DNA from: Zoroaster sp. YZ-2022
Lineage: Eukaryota; Echinodermata; Asteroidea; Forcipulatida; Zoroasteridae
Direction of reading: 5' to 3'
Assembly (NCBI GenBank): GCA_029582265.1
Contig: CM055828.1
Coordinates: 5,935,402-5,999,401 of the forward strand
Length of the DNA stretch: 64,000 nt
A model generated the notes under the pieces. The model ran no database searches, was not told the origin of the DNA, and worked only from the letters and a program-made list of their open reading frames with translations. Position numbers and translations under genes: made by a program. Shown one piece after another: positions 24,601 through 33,150 of this stretch (position 1 is the stretch's first letter; each line of letters opens with the position of its first letter).

Positions 24601-27600
24601 AGCAAGTTTACTACCATTCAAATCCATTCAAATACATAGAGGGTCCATTGATTCACCACTTAGAAGTATCCAAACAAGGTTTTGTATTAGCTGACCTACC
24701 ATTCAAAACCATTTGGGGAAATCAATACTGTACACATTTATTTCACCATTCAAAACCACAAAAGCGAATGGTTTCAAATGGTGCATCAACTTGTATGAAA
24801 AAGGTACCAGAAGTAGGAGGGTTAATAAATCTCTTCATTTGGTAAATGATTCTTTCCTTTTAATAAATCTGTGTCTGTTTTTGTGTTTTTCTTCCTTCTT
24901 CTTTTTACAGCAAACAACCTATTATGAAGCGGAAGAGCAATTTCTGAAAGTTTTATACAATGAAAGCATGGACGTGGAGAACTCAACTGGCCCTCCGCCA
25001 TATGAAGAATACAGCATAGACAATTCATCCATGGATGCAAATGCTACCGGCAAACCAAAGTTTGTAAAAATCAGTTTGGGCTTGAAGGATGTTCGCAAGT
25101 ATACCTACAAAAGCGGGATGAATGTGCTCGGTAGGTGGACGCCCCCCCCCCCCCCCCTCATATCCCCTTGATCATTTCCCCTTTATTTTCCCAATTTTCT
25201 TATGATATTCTGAGGAGGATGCCTACTGGATGCCCCCAGTGATTTAAATTTTGTATTTAATAATTTTTGATTATTATTTGTCTTTTGCTATCTCAGTGGT
25301 TCTACTGTATTTTTATCCCTAAAATCCTCCGCCCCTGCCCACCCCTTTGGACCCCCTCCAAGGGGCTAAGCTTTAAAGTTAGTCCCCTTAATCCTGCTGG
25401 TAATAAGCTCTTTAAACATCTTCAAAGGATACTCAAGTCTCATTTACTCAACTATTTTTTTTATTTGCATAGTAGTAGTTATTGGCCTTCTGTTTCTAAC
25501 CTGGCAGGTTCTTTCTAAAAGTGAAAACTATTATTTGTTCAATTCATTTGTTATATTCTTGTCTTGGTGCCTTGCTGGTAAGCTCTTTAAACGTCTTCAA
25601 AAGGATACTCGAGTCTCATTTACTCAACTAATTTTATTATTTGCAAAATAGTAGTTATTGGCCTTATGTTTCGAACCTGGCAGGTTCTTTCTCAAAGTAA
25701 AAAATTGTATTATTTGTTCAATTCGTTGTTTTCTTCTTGTCTTGGTGTCTTGATCATTTTCTTCCGGAGACATGAAGTTTATAAGTTGATATTATTATTA
25801 TCATTATTATTTCTAAATAGTAGTTATTGGCCTTATGTTTCAAACCTAGCATGTTCTTTCTCAAAGTAAAAATTGTATTTGTTCAATTCATTGTTATCTT
25901 CTTGTCTTGGTGCCTTGATTGGTTTTCCAGAGATGTGCAGTTTTATAAGTTGATTGGCCTTACATAGCAGGTTCTTTCTTAAAGGCAAAATGAATGACCT
26001 TCCCAAACCTAACCTTCCCTAACCTTCCAAAATCCTCTTTGCTAAAGTGAAGGATTTTGAAGGATTGAAGTTACATGCTACATGCTCTTTGCTAAAGTGA
26101 AGGATTTTGAAGGATTGGGGTTACATGCTACATGCTCTTTGCTAAAGTGAAGGATTTTGAAGGATTGAGGTTACATGCTACGTGCTCTTTGCTAAAGTGA
26201 AGGATTTTGGAGGATTGAGGTTATTAGGCATACTTGCCTTTCCATGGTACATGTACATGTACATCCATGTTTGTTGTAGTGATTGCAAGGTCAGTGCCTT
26301 GGGTCAGTGAACACTGTTTATTGCTCCATGCATGCAGGGAGGATCCCTGGCCATGTATATGTATCACAGATTAGAAACACATGTGTGCATACATGTCATG
26401 TGCTTGCTTTTATTACTGAAGGATTTTGGAGGATTCAGGTTATGTGTAAGCAAATGGGCCTCGGGAGTTAGGAAGGATTCAGGTTATGTGTAAGCAAATG
26501 GGCCTAGGGAGTTAGGGTTAATGCAGGAGTGGGCGGACGTTAGTCAGGGTGTGAAAGGAACACAGAAGAAGAGGGTACAAAGAAGCAGAGTCACATGCTG
26601 GTCCTGGGACCACACAAAGGAGGGATTAAAAGTGAATGGATGAAGGTACAGGGAGATCAGCAGTTTATCGCTGAAAGAAGAAAGCAAAAGATGAGTGAAA
26701 ATGAAAGAGTCAGAAAGGGAGAGAATAGTAAAACAGACAAATAAGACTAACAAATGAAACAAATTATTATAACAGTCAGAACAAAATCAAACTGCATACC
26801 ATCATTTAAATCCCTGAGTAGGCACCCACTGATTTCTGGTAGTCAAAACGTTCCCGAAGGGAAGGTCCAACATTGCTCATGTTTGTTCTGTCGTCTTCTT
26901 CGTTTAGGCATCGTCACGTTCTGTATCGCGTTTGGCCTCCTCCTGAGCCGGATGGGGAATAAGGCTCGTGTGATGATCCAATTCTTTGAAATCTTGGCCG
27001 AGCTCACAATGCAGCTTGTCAGCCTCATCATGTGGTAAGTTGAGAGCTGCGGCCAATTTCATAGAGCTGCTTAGCCGGAAAGTTTTGCTAAGCAACAGGT
27101 GTCCATGTTTTTGAGAATAAGAGGGAAAAAAGTTTCAGTATTTGAAAACAATTTTTATGTTGTGTTTTTTTTAAGTTGCTGATGGCAACTTTTTGAAATG
27201 GTTCATCTTTTAGATGTAATAATCTTACCAAATTTAAATGTTGTACCTTCCCCCGTTTAACTCTCAGCTTTTATTTTCACTTTCTACCCCATTCAGGTAC
27301 TCCCCCATCGGTATCATGAGCCTGATTTGCGCCAAGATCGTGGACATGGACAATCCAGAGGTGGTCTTTGCCCAGCTCGGCCTGTACATGGTCACCGTCA
27401 TCGTTGGACTTATCATCCATCTGGGATGTCTCATGACAATCTACTTTGTCATTGTCCGCAAGAATCCATTGCTTTTCTTCAAGGGGATGCTGCAGGCATG
27501 GTTGATGGCTATCGCAACCTCGTCCAGGTAGGGTTAAATTATCGAAGTAATGGGCCGAGACTATGGCGATGGGCTGCCATGACCCCAATAATCTCTATCT

Positions 27601-30600
27601 AACTTATATCCCAATTAATAAATGCCTGTATAGATTTCGTGTTGTAACATTTTTAACATTTAGTGAAGCCAAAACATATTTTGAGAAAAAAATTTAAGGC
27701 CCCCAAAAAAGTCTCCAATTTCTGGTCTCCCCTCTGTTGCCTCAGACCCATGTGTCAGCATTTTTAGTTTTCTTTTTTGTTGTTGTTATGAAATGCTATG
27801 TTCAATTAATTGCAGTCAAAATTGCTGGAATTTTGCCGTTTTGTGTTTTAAAGGACTTTTTCACATAGGGGTATGAACGCTCGCCCGATGTGTGAGGCCT
27901 CTCTTAGCCACCATACTGATTTGGTCTGGTTCCAATAACTAAGGATACATGGTTGGCAAAATAAAAATAAAAATTCAAAAAAAAAAAAAAAAAATGTGTC
28001 ACCACACTGATTTTGAAGCCAACCTATGACCTGAAACCGGAGACTTTTGTCTTGCCCTTAGAACACTTCTGGAAGAAGTATTGAACCATTAATCAATCCA
28101 TACGTTACTCCTTCAGTGCTGCCACGCTCCCAGTTACTTTCCGCTGTCTGGAAGAAAACAATAAGATTGACCGCCGAATCACGCGATTCGTCGTACCGAT
28201 TGGAGCCACAGTCAACATGGATGGTACAGCATTGTATGAAGCAGTGGCCGTAATCTTCATTGCACAGTTGAATTCAACACAGTTGACTATTGGACAGGTT
28301 ATCACTATCAGGTAACTAGTCTCCCAATCTTCTTTCCTCTGTTCCTAATATCTGCTTCTCCAACCCCTTCAATTCCCCCTCTTTCCCCCCCCCTTCCCCC
28401 CCCCCCCATTTTGCTCCCAGACAACCCTGCTTAAAGTCCCCTATTGGTATTTTCGAGACTCATAAATGATCACAGATTGACACGCAACTTACTTGATGTA
28501 AAAGTTGATGATGGTATCAAACATCCCTTGAAATATATCTGTCTTGGGTGCTATCGTTTTAGTAAAATTAGTGAAAATAATTTCGAATAATTTCTGTCGG
28601 AAGACAGTTTCACTATTTTCTGTTACATTCACAGGTTATAGTTTGTATTTGATTCTTATCAAGTATGGATGCATTTACAGACATTGGTTGGTTTCTGTAC
28701 ACATCTCTTGATTCTTATAAAGTGTGGATGCATTTACAGACATTGGTTGGTTTCTGTACACATCTCTTGATTCTTATAAAGTGTGGATGCATTTACAGAC
28801 ATTGGTTGGTTTCTGTACGTATCTCTTGATTCTTATAAAGTGTGGATGCATTTACAGACATTGGTTGGTTTCTGTACGTATCTCTTGATTCTTATAAAGT
28901 GTGGATGCATTTACAGACATTGGTTGGTTTCTGTACGTATCTCTTGATTCATATAAAGTGTGGATGCATTTACAGACATTGGTTGGTTTCTGTACATATC
29001 TCTTGATTCTTAATCCTAACTCCCTAAGCATTGTTAGTGAACAATACAAATCCTTCAAAATCCTCCAACTGCCTTTGTTGTCTAGGGAGTTAGGGTTAAT
29101 AAAGTATGGATGCATTAACAGACATTGGTTGCTTTCTGTACATATCTCTTGATTCTTATCAAGTATGGATGCATTTACAGGCATTTTACCAAAAGTGTAC
29201 AACCCTTCCATCTCCCAGAATTCTCCCTTTCCGAACATGTCATATATTGAAACATTTACGATCCCTAACCCCCTAGGTATTTTGGCTAGGAACCATCCCA
29301 AATCCTCCAAAATCCATCAACATTCATTAAAAATCCTGTAAGCAGCCAGTGGAGTTTGATGGATTTGGTACACATGGCTACATGCTCTATTCGCTGGGCT
29401 ATACTGTGGAGTACTGAATCCATCAAAAGCAGCCGGGGGAGTTTGATGGATTTGATACACATGGCTACATGCTCTATTCGCTGGGCTATACTGTGGAGTA
29501 CTGAATCCATCAAAAGCAGCCGGTGGAGTTTGATGGATTTGGTACACATGGCTACATGCTCTATTCGCTGGGCTATAGTGTGGAGTACTGAATCCAACAA
29601 AAGCAGCCGGGGGAGTTTGATGGATTTGATACACATGGCTACATGCTCTATTCACTGGGCTATACTGTGGAGTACTGAATCCATCAAAAGCAGCCGGTGG
29701 AGTTTGATGGATTTGGTACACATGGCCACATGCTCTATTCACTGGGCTATACTGTGGAGTACTGAATCCAACAAAAGCAGCCGGGGGAGTTTGATGGATT
29801 TGGTACACATGGCTACATGTACATGCTCTATTCGCTGGGCTATACTGTGGAGTACTGAATCCAACAAAAGCAGCCGGGGGAGTTTGATGGATTTGATACA
29901 CATGGCTACATGCTCTATTCACTGGGCTATACTGTGGAGTACTGAATCCATCAAAAGCAGCCGGTGGAGTTTGATGGATTTGGTACACATGGCCACATGC
30001 TCTATTCACTGGGCTATACTGTGGAGTACTGAATCCAACAAAAGCAGCCGGTGGAGTTTGATGGATTTGGTACACATGGCTACATGCTCTATTCACTGGG
30101 CTATACTGTGGAGTACTGAATCCAACAAAAGCAGCCGGGGGAGTTTGATGGATTTGATACACATGGCTACATGCTCTATTCGCTGGGCTATACTGTGGAG
30201 TACTGAATCCATCAAAAGCAGCCGGGGGAGTTTGATGGATTTGATACACATGGCTACATGCTCTATTCGCTGGGCTATACTGTGGAGTACTGAATCCATC
30301 AAAATCAGGCAAAACCAGGAGAAGGATTTTGGAGGATTTGGGGGTAGTTAGGGCTGATGTGAAAACATAAGATTCAATTTATCAACCTCTTTAGGAAATT
30401 AAGATTTTTTAAATGTTGATCATACATCTAACAGGTTATCCCTTATGTGGACAAACGTAAGAGCTATTTCACTGATTCGGTTTTATAATCTTGATTTTTT
30501 TCCGCCCTCATTCTCAGCATTACAGCCACTCTTGCAAGTATCGGAGCAGCCAGCATTCCCAGTGCGGGCGTTGTAACGATGCTGTTGGTGTTGACTGCTG

Positions 30601-32498
30601 TAGGTTTGCCGACTGAAGACGTCAGCATCATCCTCCTTGTGGACTGGTTCTTGTGAGTTCCGGCTTCCATCGACCTGCTCTGCTGGCAGGAACATTTGCA
30701 TAAACCCTTTCGTACACGATATTCTTTTTCCAACACATAACCAACATTTCCACGTAGACATCCGACATCGTTGGAAGTCACTTACAGTACAAGTCAATGA
30801 CAGGACAATGCAGTGAGCACGTACTGCACAAAATTCCATTGACTATTTCATACATGATTTATTTATTTTTTGTCCAAAACGTGTTGAATTCCTGTGTAGT
30901 CATTTGACCTTGATGGTAGTCATGTACAGTACAATTTGTAATTGACAGTCAATGGCATTACAATGCAATGCCAATGCGCACGTTCTACTTATACAATATT
31001 CATAGTATGAAAACCTAACTCACAGCAACACAAATTGATTGTGTCATTTTGGGCTGTAAAAACCAACAAACTTGTGACAGTAACAACAATTATTGTCGAC
31101 TGCAATGGAAAAAAAAACCCACACTTTGTAGCTATAGTTGTTCAATCAAATACGCTGGCATTGACTATGTTGAAGAACAGCATGAGCACAAGCAAATAGT
31201 ACTGCTATTTTGAAACTGTCCTATTCCAAATTCCAATCACTGCCCTGATTTCGACCACTGATCTCACATTATTGTGACTGGATAGAGGGTTGCCCATTGC
31301 TGCCTTTAAAAAAAACAAAGGCATCCACCGCACTATACAAGTGAACACCAATGGAATTCACAAAGAAATTATTATTATTATTATTATTTATTCGGCATGT
31401 CATCAAAACAAACAACAATACAAACAAGAACAGTTAACCAGTGGCACATGCCTGGAGTTAAAAAAGTTTACTTAAAAACTATGACCCGAAGGCCTTCAAC
31501 TCCAATGCCACTGGCTTACAAATATAAAAATATATAATTAGATTTCTATTGTACAAAAATATGATAAACATTTAAAATAGTAAATGTACTGTAATTAAAA
31601 TTACACTTATTGCACGGTAACATACAACATTAAAAAGGGAAAGGAAACACACGTTACACATATGTAAAAATAAAACAATTTAGAACACCAAGAACAACGA
31701 AGTAAAAAAAATAACACACCCAATACACTATTTAAAACATCATTTCACTACATTACAACATTTCGCTACATTAAAAAGCCACCACATTAAAAAATGCACT
31801 TGCAAAAAAACATGTCATCCAGTGGCTTTGAATGGAAGCACATGATCTTCTGTCCAGTCAGTATAATAGAGATCAGTGATTCCAATCTATCCCCCGACCC
31901 ATTCAGTGGACCCATTCAGGGAATAAAAGTTTGTCACGCAGTCATGGGAAAAACGGGTCATTATCCTGCACAAAAAAATAAATAAAAATAAGCGACAAAC
32001 TTTTATTTGCAGTTCATAAATGCCTGTATCGATTTCGTTTTCAAAATGTAAAAATATTGTAAATTTTGTTGGAAAACGCACGTTTTGGGGGCATACAAAA
32101 ATACTTTCAAAGAACATGCGTCAGCGTGCATATGATGCAAAACAATTTTCATCACTCTGATTGGTTCAAATTTAAGCGCAAAATTGCTAGTGAAATAGAG
32201 AAACCTGTGCAATATGCATCTTTGATTTATTTTTTTATTTTTTTTATTTACCTTCAGGGATCGCCTGCGTACCTCCGTCAATGTCTTGGGTGATTCGTAC
32301 GGGGCGGCCATTGTCTACCACCTCTCGAAGAAGGAACTGGCTACTCAGGATGCCGCCCTCGATGCCCACAAAGGGGCCGGATATACAGACACTAATCACC
32401 ATGGTAACATGGACGTCTCAAATCGCAACTCTCTGGAGGTGATTGACAGAGAACACAAGAAGATGGACGGTGACGCTTCGAGGGAAACAAACTTCTGA
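21423..32498 (+). CDS. Excitatory amino acid transporter (SLC1 family), nine coding exons
   Basis: Sodium-coupled glutamate/aspartate carrier of the plasma membrane (EAAT group of SLC1). Exons: 21423-21690, 23104-23311, 23997-24039, 24911-25130, 26908-27034, 27297-27527, 28117-28311, 30518-30652 and 32258-32498. All introns are GT-AG and phases agree, giving 555 residues against about 520-575 for known EAATs. Visible features are TM1 and TM2 (about 31-86), an extracellular loop with four N-glycosylation sequons (N190, N197, N211, N217), a serine-rich HP1 tip (364-366), NMDG (399-402), HP2 [11 protein letters not shown] (438-448) and TM8 DRLRT-VNVLGD (477-488). The Asp, second Arg, Thr and Asn of TM8 are those that bind the acidic substrate in EAATs, and the Arg argues against a neutral (ASCT) exchanger. 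The C-terminus ETNF fits a class I PDZ ligand. It looks SLC1A3-like, but subtype needs phylogeny. Confidence 0.96.
21731..21793 (+). repeat. Pyrimidine (TCTCCCCC) microsatellite in intron 1
   Basis: Repeated CTCTCTCCCCC units about 40 bases after the exon 1 donor. The run is almost purely C/T. The rest of intron 1 (21691-23103) holds the rearranged SINE and poly-A/T runs. Confidence 0.9.
22236..22576 (+). mobile_element. SINE copy 2, head missing, with an inverted copy of its own tail inserted
   Basis: The SINE body starts at GGTGCTTGTGTCCTTGAGC, so the tRNA head is absent. After CCCAGGGAGCT (about 22388) a segment of about 53 bp, TAATAA repeats then GTGGACTTATATAGTGCACG to ACCAAA, interrupts the body. 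It is the reverse complement of the SINE 3' tail found at 22518-22576. The body resumes with CTGAGATGGTTTCAGG at about 22440. The two tail copies can pair as a hairpin. Confidence 0.85.
23104..23311 (+). CDS. EAAT exon 2: TM2-TM3 loop and TM3
   Basis: Codes residues 90-158 plus two bases. It contains [14 protein letters not shown], then the TM3 run [17 protein letters not shown], then SIRPG, all typical of EAATs. Acceptor TAG, donor CAG then GTAATA, phase 2. Part of the transporter at 21423-32498. Confidence 0.95.
23481..23746. mobile_element. MITE, GCTAAGCA-word family, copy 2 (intron 2)
   Basis: Ends GGCCCAATTTCATAGAGC and GCTATGACATTGGGCCC form an inverted terminus. Repeated TTGCTTA and GCTTACT words fill the interior. 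It occupies most of intron 2 (23312-23996), whose remaining sequence shows nothing else. Confidence 0.8.
23997..24039 (+). CDS. EAAT exon 3 (43 bp micro-exon)
   Basis: Codes the second half of residue 159 and residues 160-173, [14 protein letters not shown], the conserved stretch that precedes the large extracellular loop in EAATs. Acceptor TTTCCAG, donor CAG then GTTAGT, phase 0. It is too short to be found by frame length alone. Confidence 0.93.
24160..24373. repeat. Foldback of the GATCGAAACGTCGAG repeat, copy 3 (intron 3)
   Basis: GTAAGACTAATTGCGGTGAC at the left is faced by GTGTCACTGCAATTAGTCTT at the right, with GAACTGGAGGTTACAACTCG against GTAACCTCCAGTTCTTTTCA nested inside. The whole element is a near-palindrome of about 210 bp. 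Confidence 0.85.
24395..24498 (+). mobile_element. Half-copy of the TTAAAGGGAC MITE (intron 3)
   Basis: Right half only. It contains GAGCCAGTAAATTTCAGTCA, CCGATTCCATGCCCTGTT and the terminus GATCGTGATGATATT to CCCTTTAA, matching 61927-62058. Its terminal TTAA (24495-24498) is also the first TTAA of the next MITE. Confidence 0.75.
24495..24825 (+). mobile_element. TTAA-bounded MITE, family C (CCATTCAAA word), intron 3
   Basis: Begins TTAACCCTCCTACT and ends AGTAGGAGGGTTAA, a clean inverted terminus on TTAA. It shares these ends with family B (10679), but the interior is a different word, CCATTCAAA / TTTGAATGG, repeated about ten times in both orientations. Non-coding. Confidence 0.85.
24911..25130 (+). 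CDS. EAAT exon 4: large extracellular loop, start of TM4c region
   Basis: Codes residues 174-246 plus one base. It carries four N-glycosylation sequons (NES, NST, NSS, NAT), an acidic loop with a PPPY, and ends KSGMNVLG, the conserved entry to the next membrane segment. Donor G then GTAGGT, phase 1. The loop is the least conserved part of the family, and its length here is normal. Confidence 0.93.
25140..25157 (+). repeat. Poly-C tract in intron 4
   Basis: A run of about 16 C ten bases after the exon 4 donor. Such runs are assembly-prone. Confidence 0.85.
25400..25985 (+). repeat. Tandem repeat, about 170-176-bp unit, three to four copies (intron 4)
   Basis: The blocks AGTAGTTATTGGCCTT, GGCAGGTTCTTTCT and CTTCTTGTCTTGGTG recur. 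The ATTGGCC positions are about 25481, 25657 and 25826. Copies differ by substitutions and small indels. Non-coding. Confidence 0.8.
26001..26521 (+). mobile_element. TTAA MITE family A with a 50-bp internal expansion (intron 4)
   Basis: The right end is GGGAGTTAGGGTTAA; the left end is decayed (CCTAACCTTCC). The unit GCTAAAGTGAAGGATTTTG occurs at 26041, 26091, 26141 and 26191, exactly 50 bp apart, against two units in the copy at 3925. The remaining core is nearly the same as that copy, so the expansion is local. Confidence 0.85.
26908..27034 (+). CDS. EAAT exon 5: TM4-TM5 region
   Basis: Codes the end of residue 247 to 288 plus two bases of a split Trp. It reads [19 protein letters not shown], then [17 protein letters not shown], matching the conserved FF..L...TM..V..IMW pattern of SLC1 proteins. 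Donor TGTG then GTAAGT, phase 2. Confidence 0.95.
27297..27527 (+). CDS. EAAT exon 6: TM5-TM6 and start of HP1
   Basis: Codes residues 290-365 plus the split residues. It contains [28 protein letters not shown] and [11 protein letters not shown], and ends AIATSS at the serine-rich hairpin 1. Donor CCAG then GTAGGG, phase 2. Confidence 0.95.
27699..28057. mobile_element. MITE, AAGTCTCC family, copy 2 (intron 6)
   Basis: Starts GGCCCCCAAAAAAGTCTCC and ends ACCGGAGACTTTTGTCTTGCC. It shares CACATAGGGGTATGAACG, TGAGGCCTCTCTTAGCCACC and CACACTGATTTTGAAGCC with copy 1 at 12810. Poly-A at about 27979-27994. Non-coding. Confidence 0.85.
28117..28311 (+). CDS. EAAT exon 7: HP1 end, TM7 with NMDG
   Basis: Codes the split Ser366 to residue 430. 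It reads [15 protein letters not shown], then [18 protein letters not shown], with the sodium-binding NMDG at 399-402, then [13 protein letters not shown]. Acceptor TTCAG, donor CAG then GTAACT, phase 2. Confidence 0.96.
28381..28408 (+). repeat. Poly-C rich tract in intron 7
   Basis: C runs broken only by TT, shortly after the exon 7 donor. Low-complexity. Confidence 0.8.
28660..29180 (+). repeat. Tandem repeat, 59-bp unit, interrupted by a MITE (intron 7)
   Basis: ACATTGGTTGGTTTCTG starts at 28681, 28740, 28799, 28858, 28917 and 28976, exactly 59 bp apart. A further copy follows at 29122 after a 90-bp MITE (29010-29099) split the array. Units are almost identical, so the array is young. 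Confidence 0.92.
29010..29099 (+). mobile_element. Short TTAA-bounded MITE, family A, inserted in the 59-bp array
   Basis: Begins TTAATCCTAACTCCCTAAGC and ends CTAGGGAGTTAGGGTTAA. The interior has AAATCCTTCAAAATCCTCC. It lies between two parts of a tandem array, so the insertion point is well defined. It is the same minimal element as 16348-16431 in opposite orientation. Confidence 0.88.
29261..30356 (+). mobile_element. Family A MITE swollen by an internal 87-bp tandem array (intron 7)
   Basis: The left part CCCTAACCCCCTAGGTATTT, GGCTAGGAACC and AAATCCTCCAAAATCC, and the right part GGATTTTGGAGGATTTGG then GTAGTTAGGG, are the standard termini of family A. Nearly all of the interior is the tandem array at 29340-30301. 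Terminal TTAA has been lost on both sides. Confidence 0.75.
29340..30301 (+). repeat. Tandem array, 87-bp unit, about 11 copies
   Basis: AGTTTGATGG recurs at 29353, 29440 and 29527 and onward, 87 bp apart; one unit has a 6-bp insertion (CATGTA). Each unit starts with TTTGATGGATT and ends with its complement AATCCATCAAA, so every unit can fold. Because 87 is 29 codons, both strands stay open for 331 codons; these frames are artefacts of the period and not proteins. Confidence 0.95.
30518..30652 (+). CDS. EAAT exon 8: HP2 and start of TM8
   Basis: Codes the split Ser431 to residue 475 plus two bases. It contains [17 protein letters not shown] (hairpin 2, in the SIPSAG form that I recall from invertebrate EAATs), then [18 protein letters not shown]. 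Donor TT then GTGAGT, phase 2. Confidence 0.95.
30653..32257 (+). other. Intron 8: no gene; ATT microsatellite and a small hairpin
   Basis: Holds an ATT repeat at about 31367-31390. Downstream of it AGTGGCACATGCCTGGAGTT and AACTCCAATGCCACTGG are near-inverted copies (about 31440-31515), possibly the 3' end of a retroelement on the minus strand. A 15-bp stem GAATAAAAGTTTGTC / GACAAACTTTTATT spans 31920-32012. Nothing codes. Confidence 0.5.
32258..32498 (+). CDS. EAAT exon 9: TM8 and cytoplasmic tail, stop
   Basis: Codes the split Leu476 to residue 555. [20 protein letters not shown] carries the acidic-substrate Asp477, Arg480, Thr481 and Asn484, and the sodium-site Asp488. A hydrophilic tail of about 55 residues follows and ends ETNF then TGA (32496-32498). 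The tail is acidic and Asn/His-rich with no other domain. Confidence 0.96.
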
Positions 32499-33150
32499 GC
32501 TAGTGGCAGCTCAAAGTGAACAAAGCAGGTTTTTATTTCTCCCCCCCTCCCCTCCCCGTTCCCCTTTTTCTTCAGAGAGAACGTCCCCACATCTGTTTTG
32601 AAAACTTGCCAGCAGAACCAACAGAATATGAAGTCTGAAACTTTGGGGTGTAGACTTCTTATGTACGTTCTTGGGAATACTATCTGTGAAGGGCACTGGT
32701 TATATCAACTCCCACTTGGCGCTGTTCAAACGTGGACTACGCCGTCGTGATAAAAATCCAAATCTTTGTTTTTATTTATGGTTTATTTACCCTGAAATTG
32801 TGACAAATGTCAGAGACCTCTTCAAATTTAAATGAGATTTCTGAATCACATACAATCCTAAAGCCAATGAACAAAGATAAATGTGGTTGCTTTCTAGCAA
32901 ATCTTCATGAATCGGCAGTCAGTATAGGTACCCTCTCCCCCATCCCCACCCCCCACCCCTCCAAGGAAAGTTCAAAAGGGTTTTTCTTCTTTGAAGGTTT
33001 TAAACATTTGAGCAACATAGAAACAGGGTGTGCTTGTAAGTGTTACTGTTAACGGTTTTTTGTATTGAAAACTTTTGTCAATTTTTCTAAGAAAAGGTAA
33101 TTGACAGCTACATTGTTTTTGTACCTGATTAATAAAACCAAAATGTATGT
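32499..33150 (+). other. 3' untranslated region of the transporter with AATAAA signal
   Basis: Non-coding sequence after the stop, with a C-rich run near 32540-32570. The first canonical AATAAA is at 33131-33136, which would put cleavage at about 33150. Further AATAAA-type hexamers occur at about 33583, 34231 and 34790, so longer forms are possible. Confidence 0.55.

Noticed and set aside
28660..29180. Regular array that superficially resembles a CRISPR
   Set aside because: Units are contiguous 59-bp tandem copies with no unique spacers, in an animal intron.
29317..30351. Two 331-codon open frames, one on each strand
   Set aside because: They exist only because the 87-bp tandem unit is exactly 29 codons with no stop in those frames; both strands are equally open, and the peptide is a simple 29-residue repeat.
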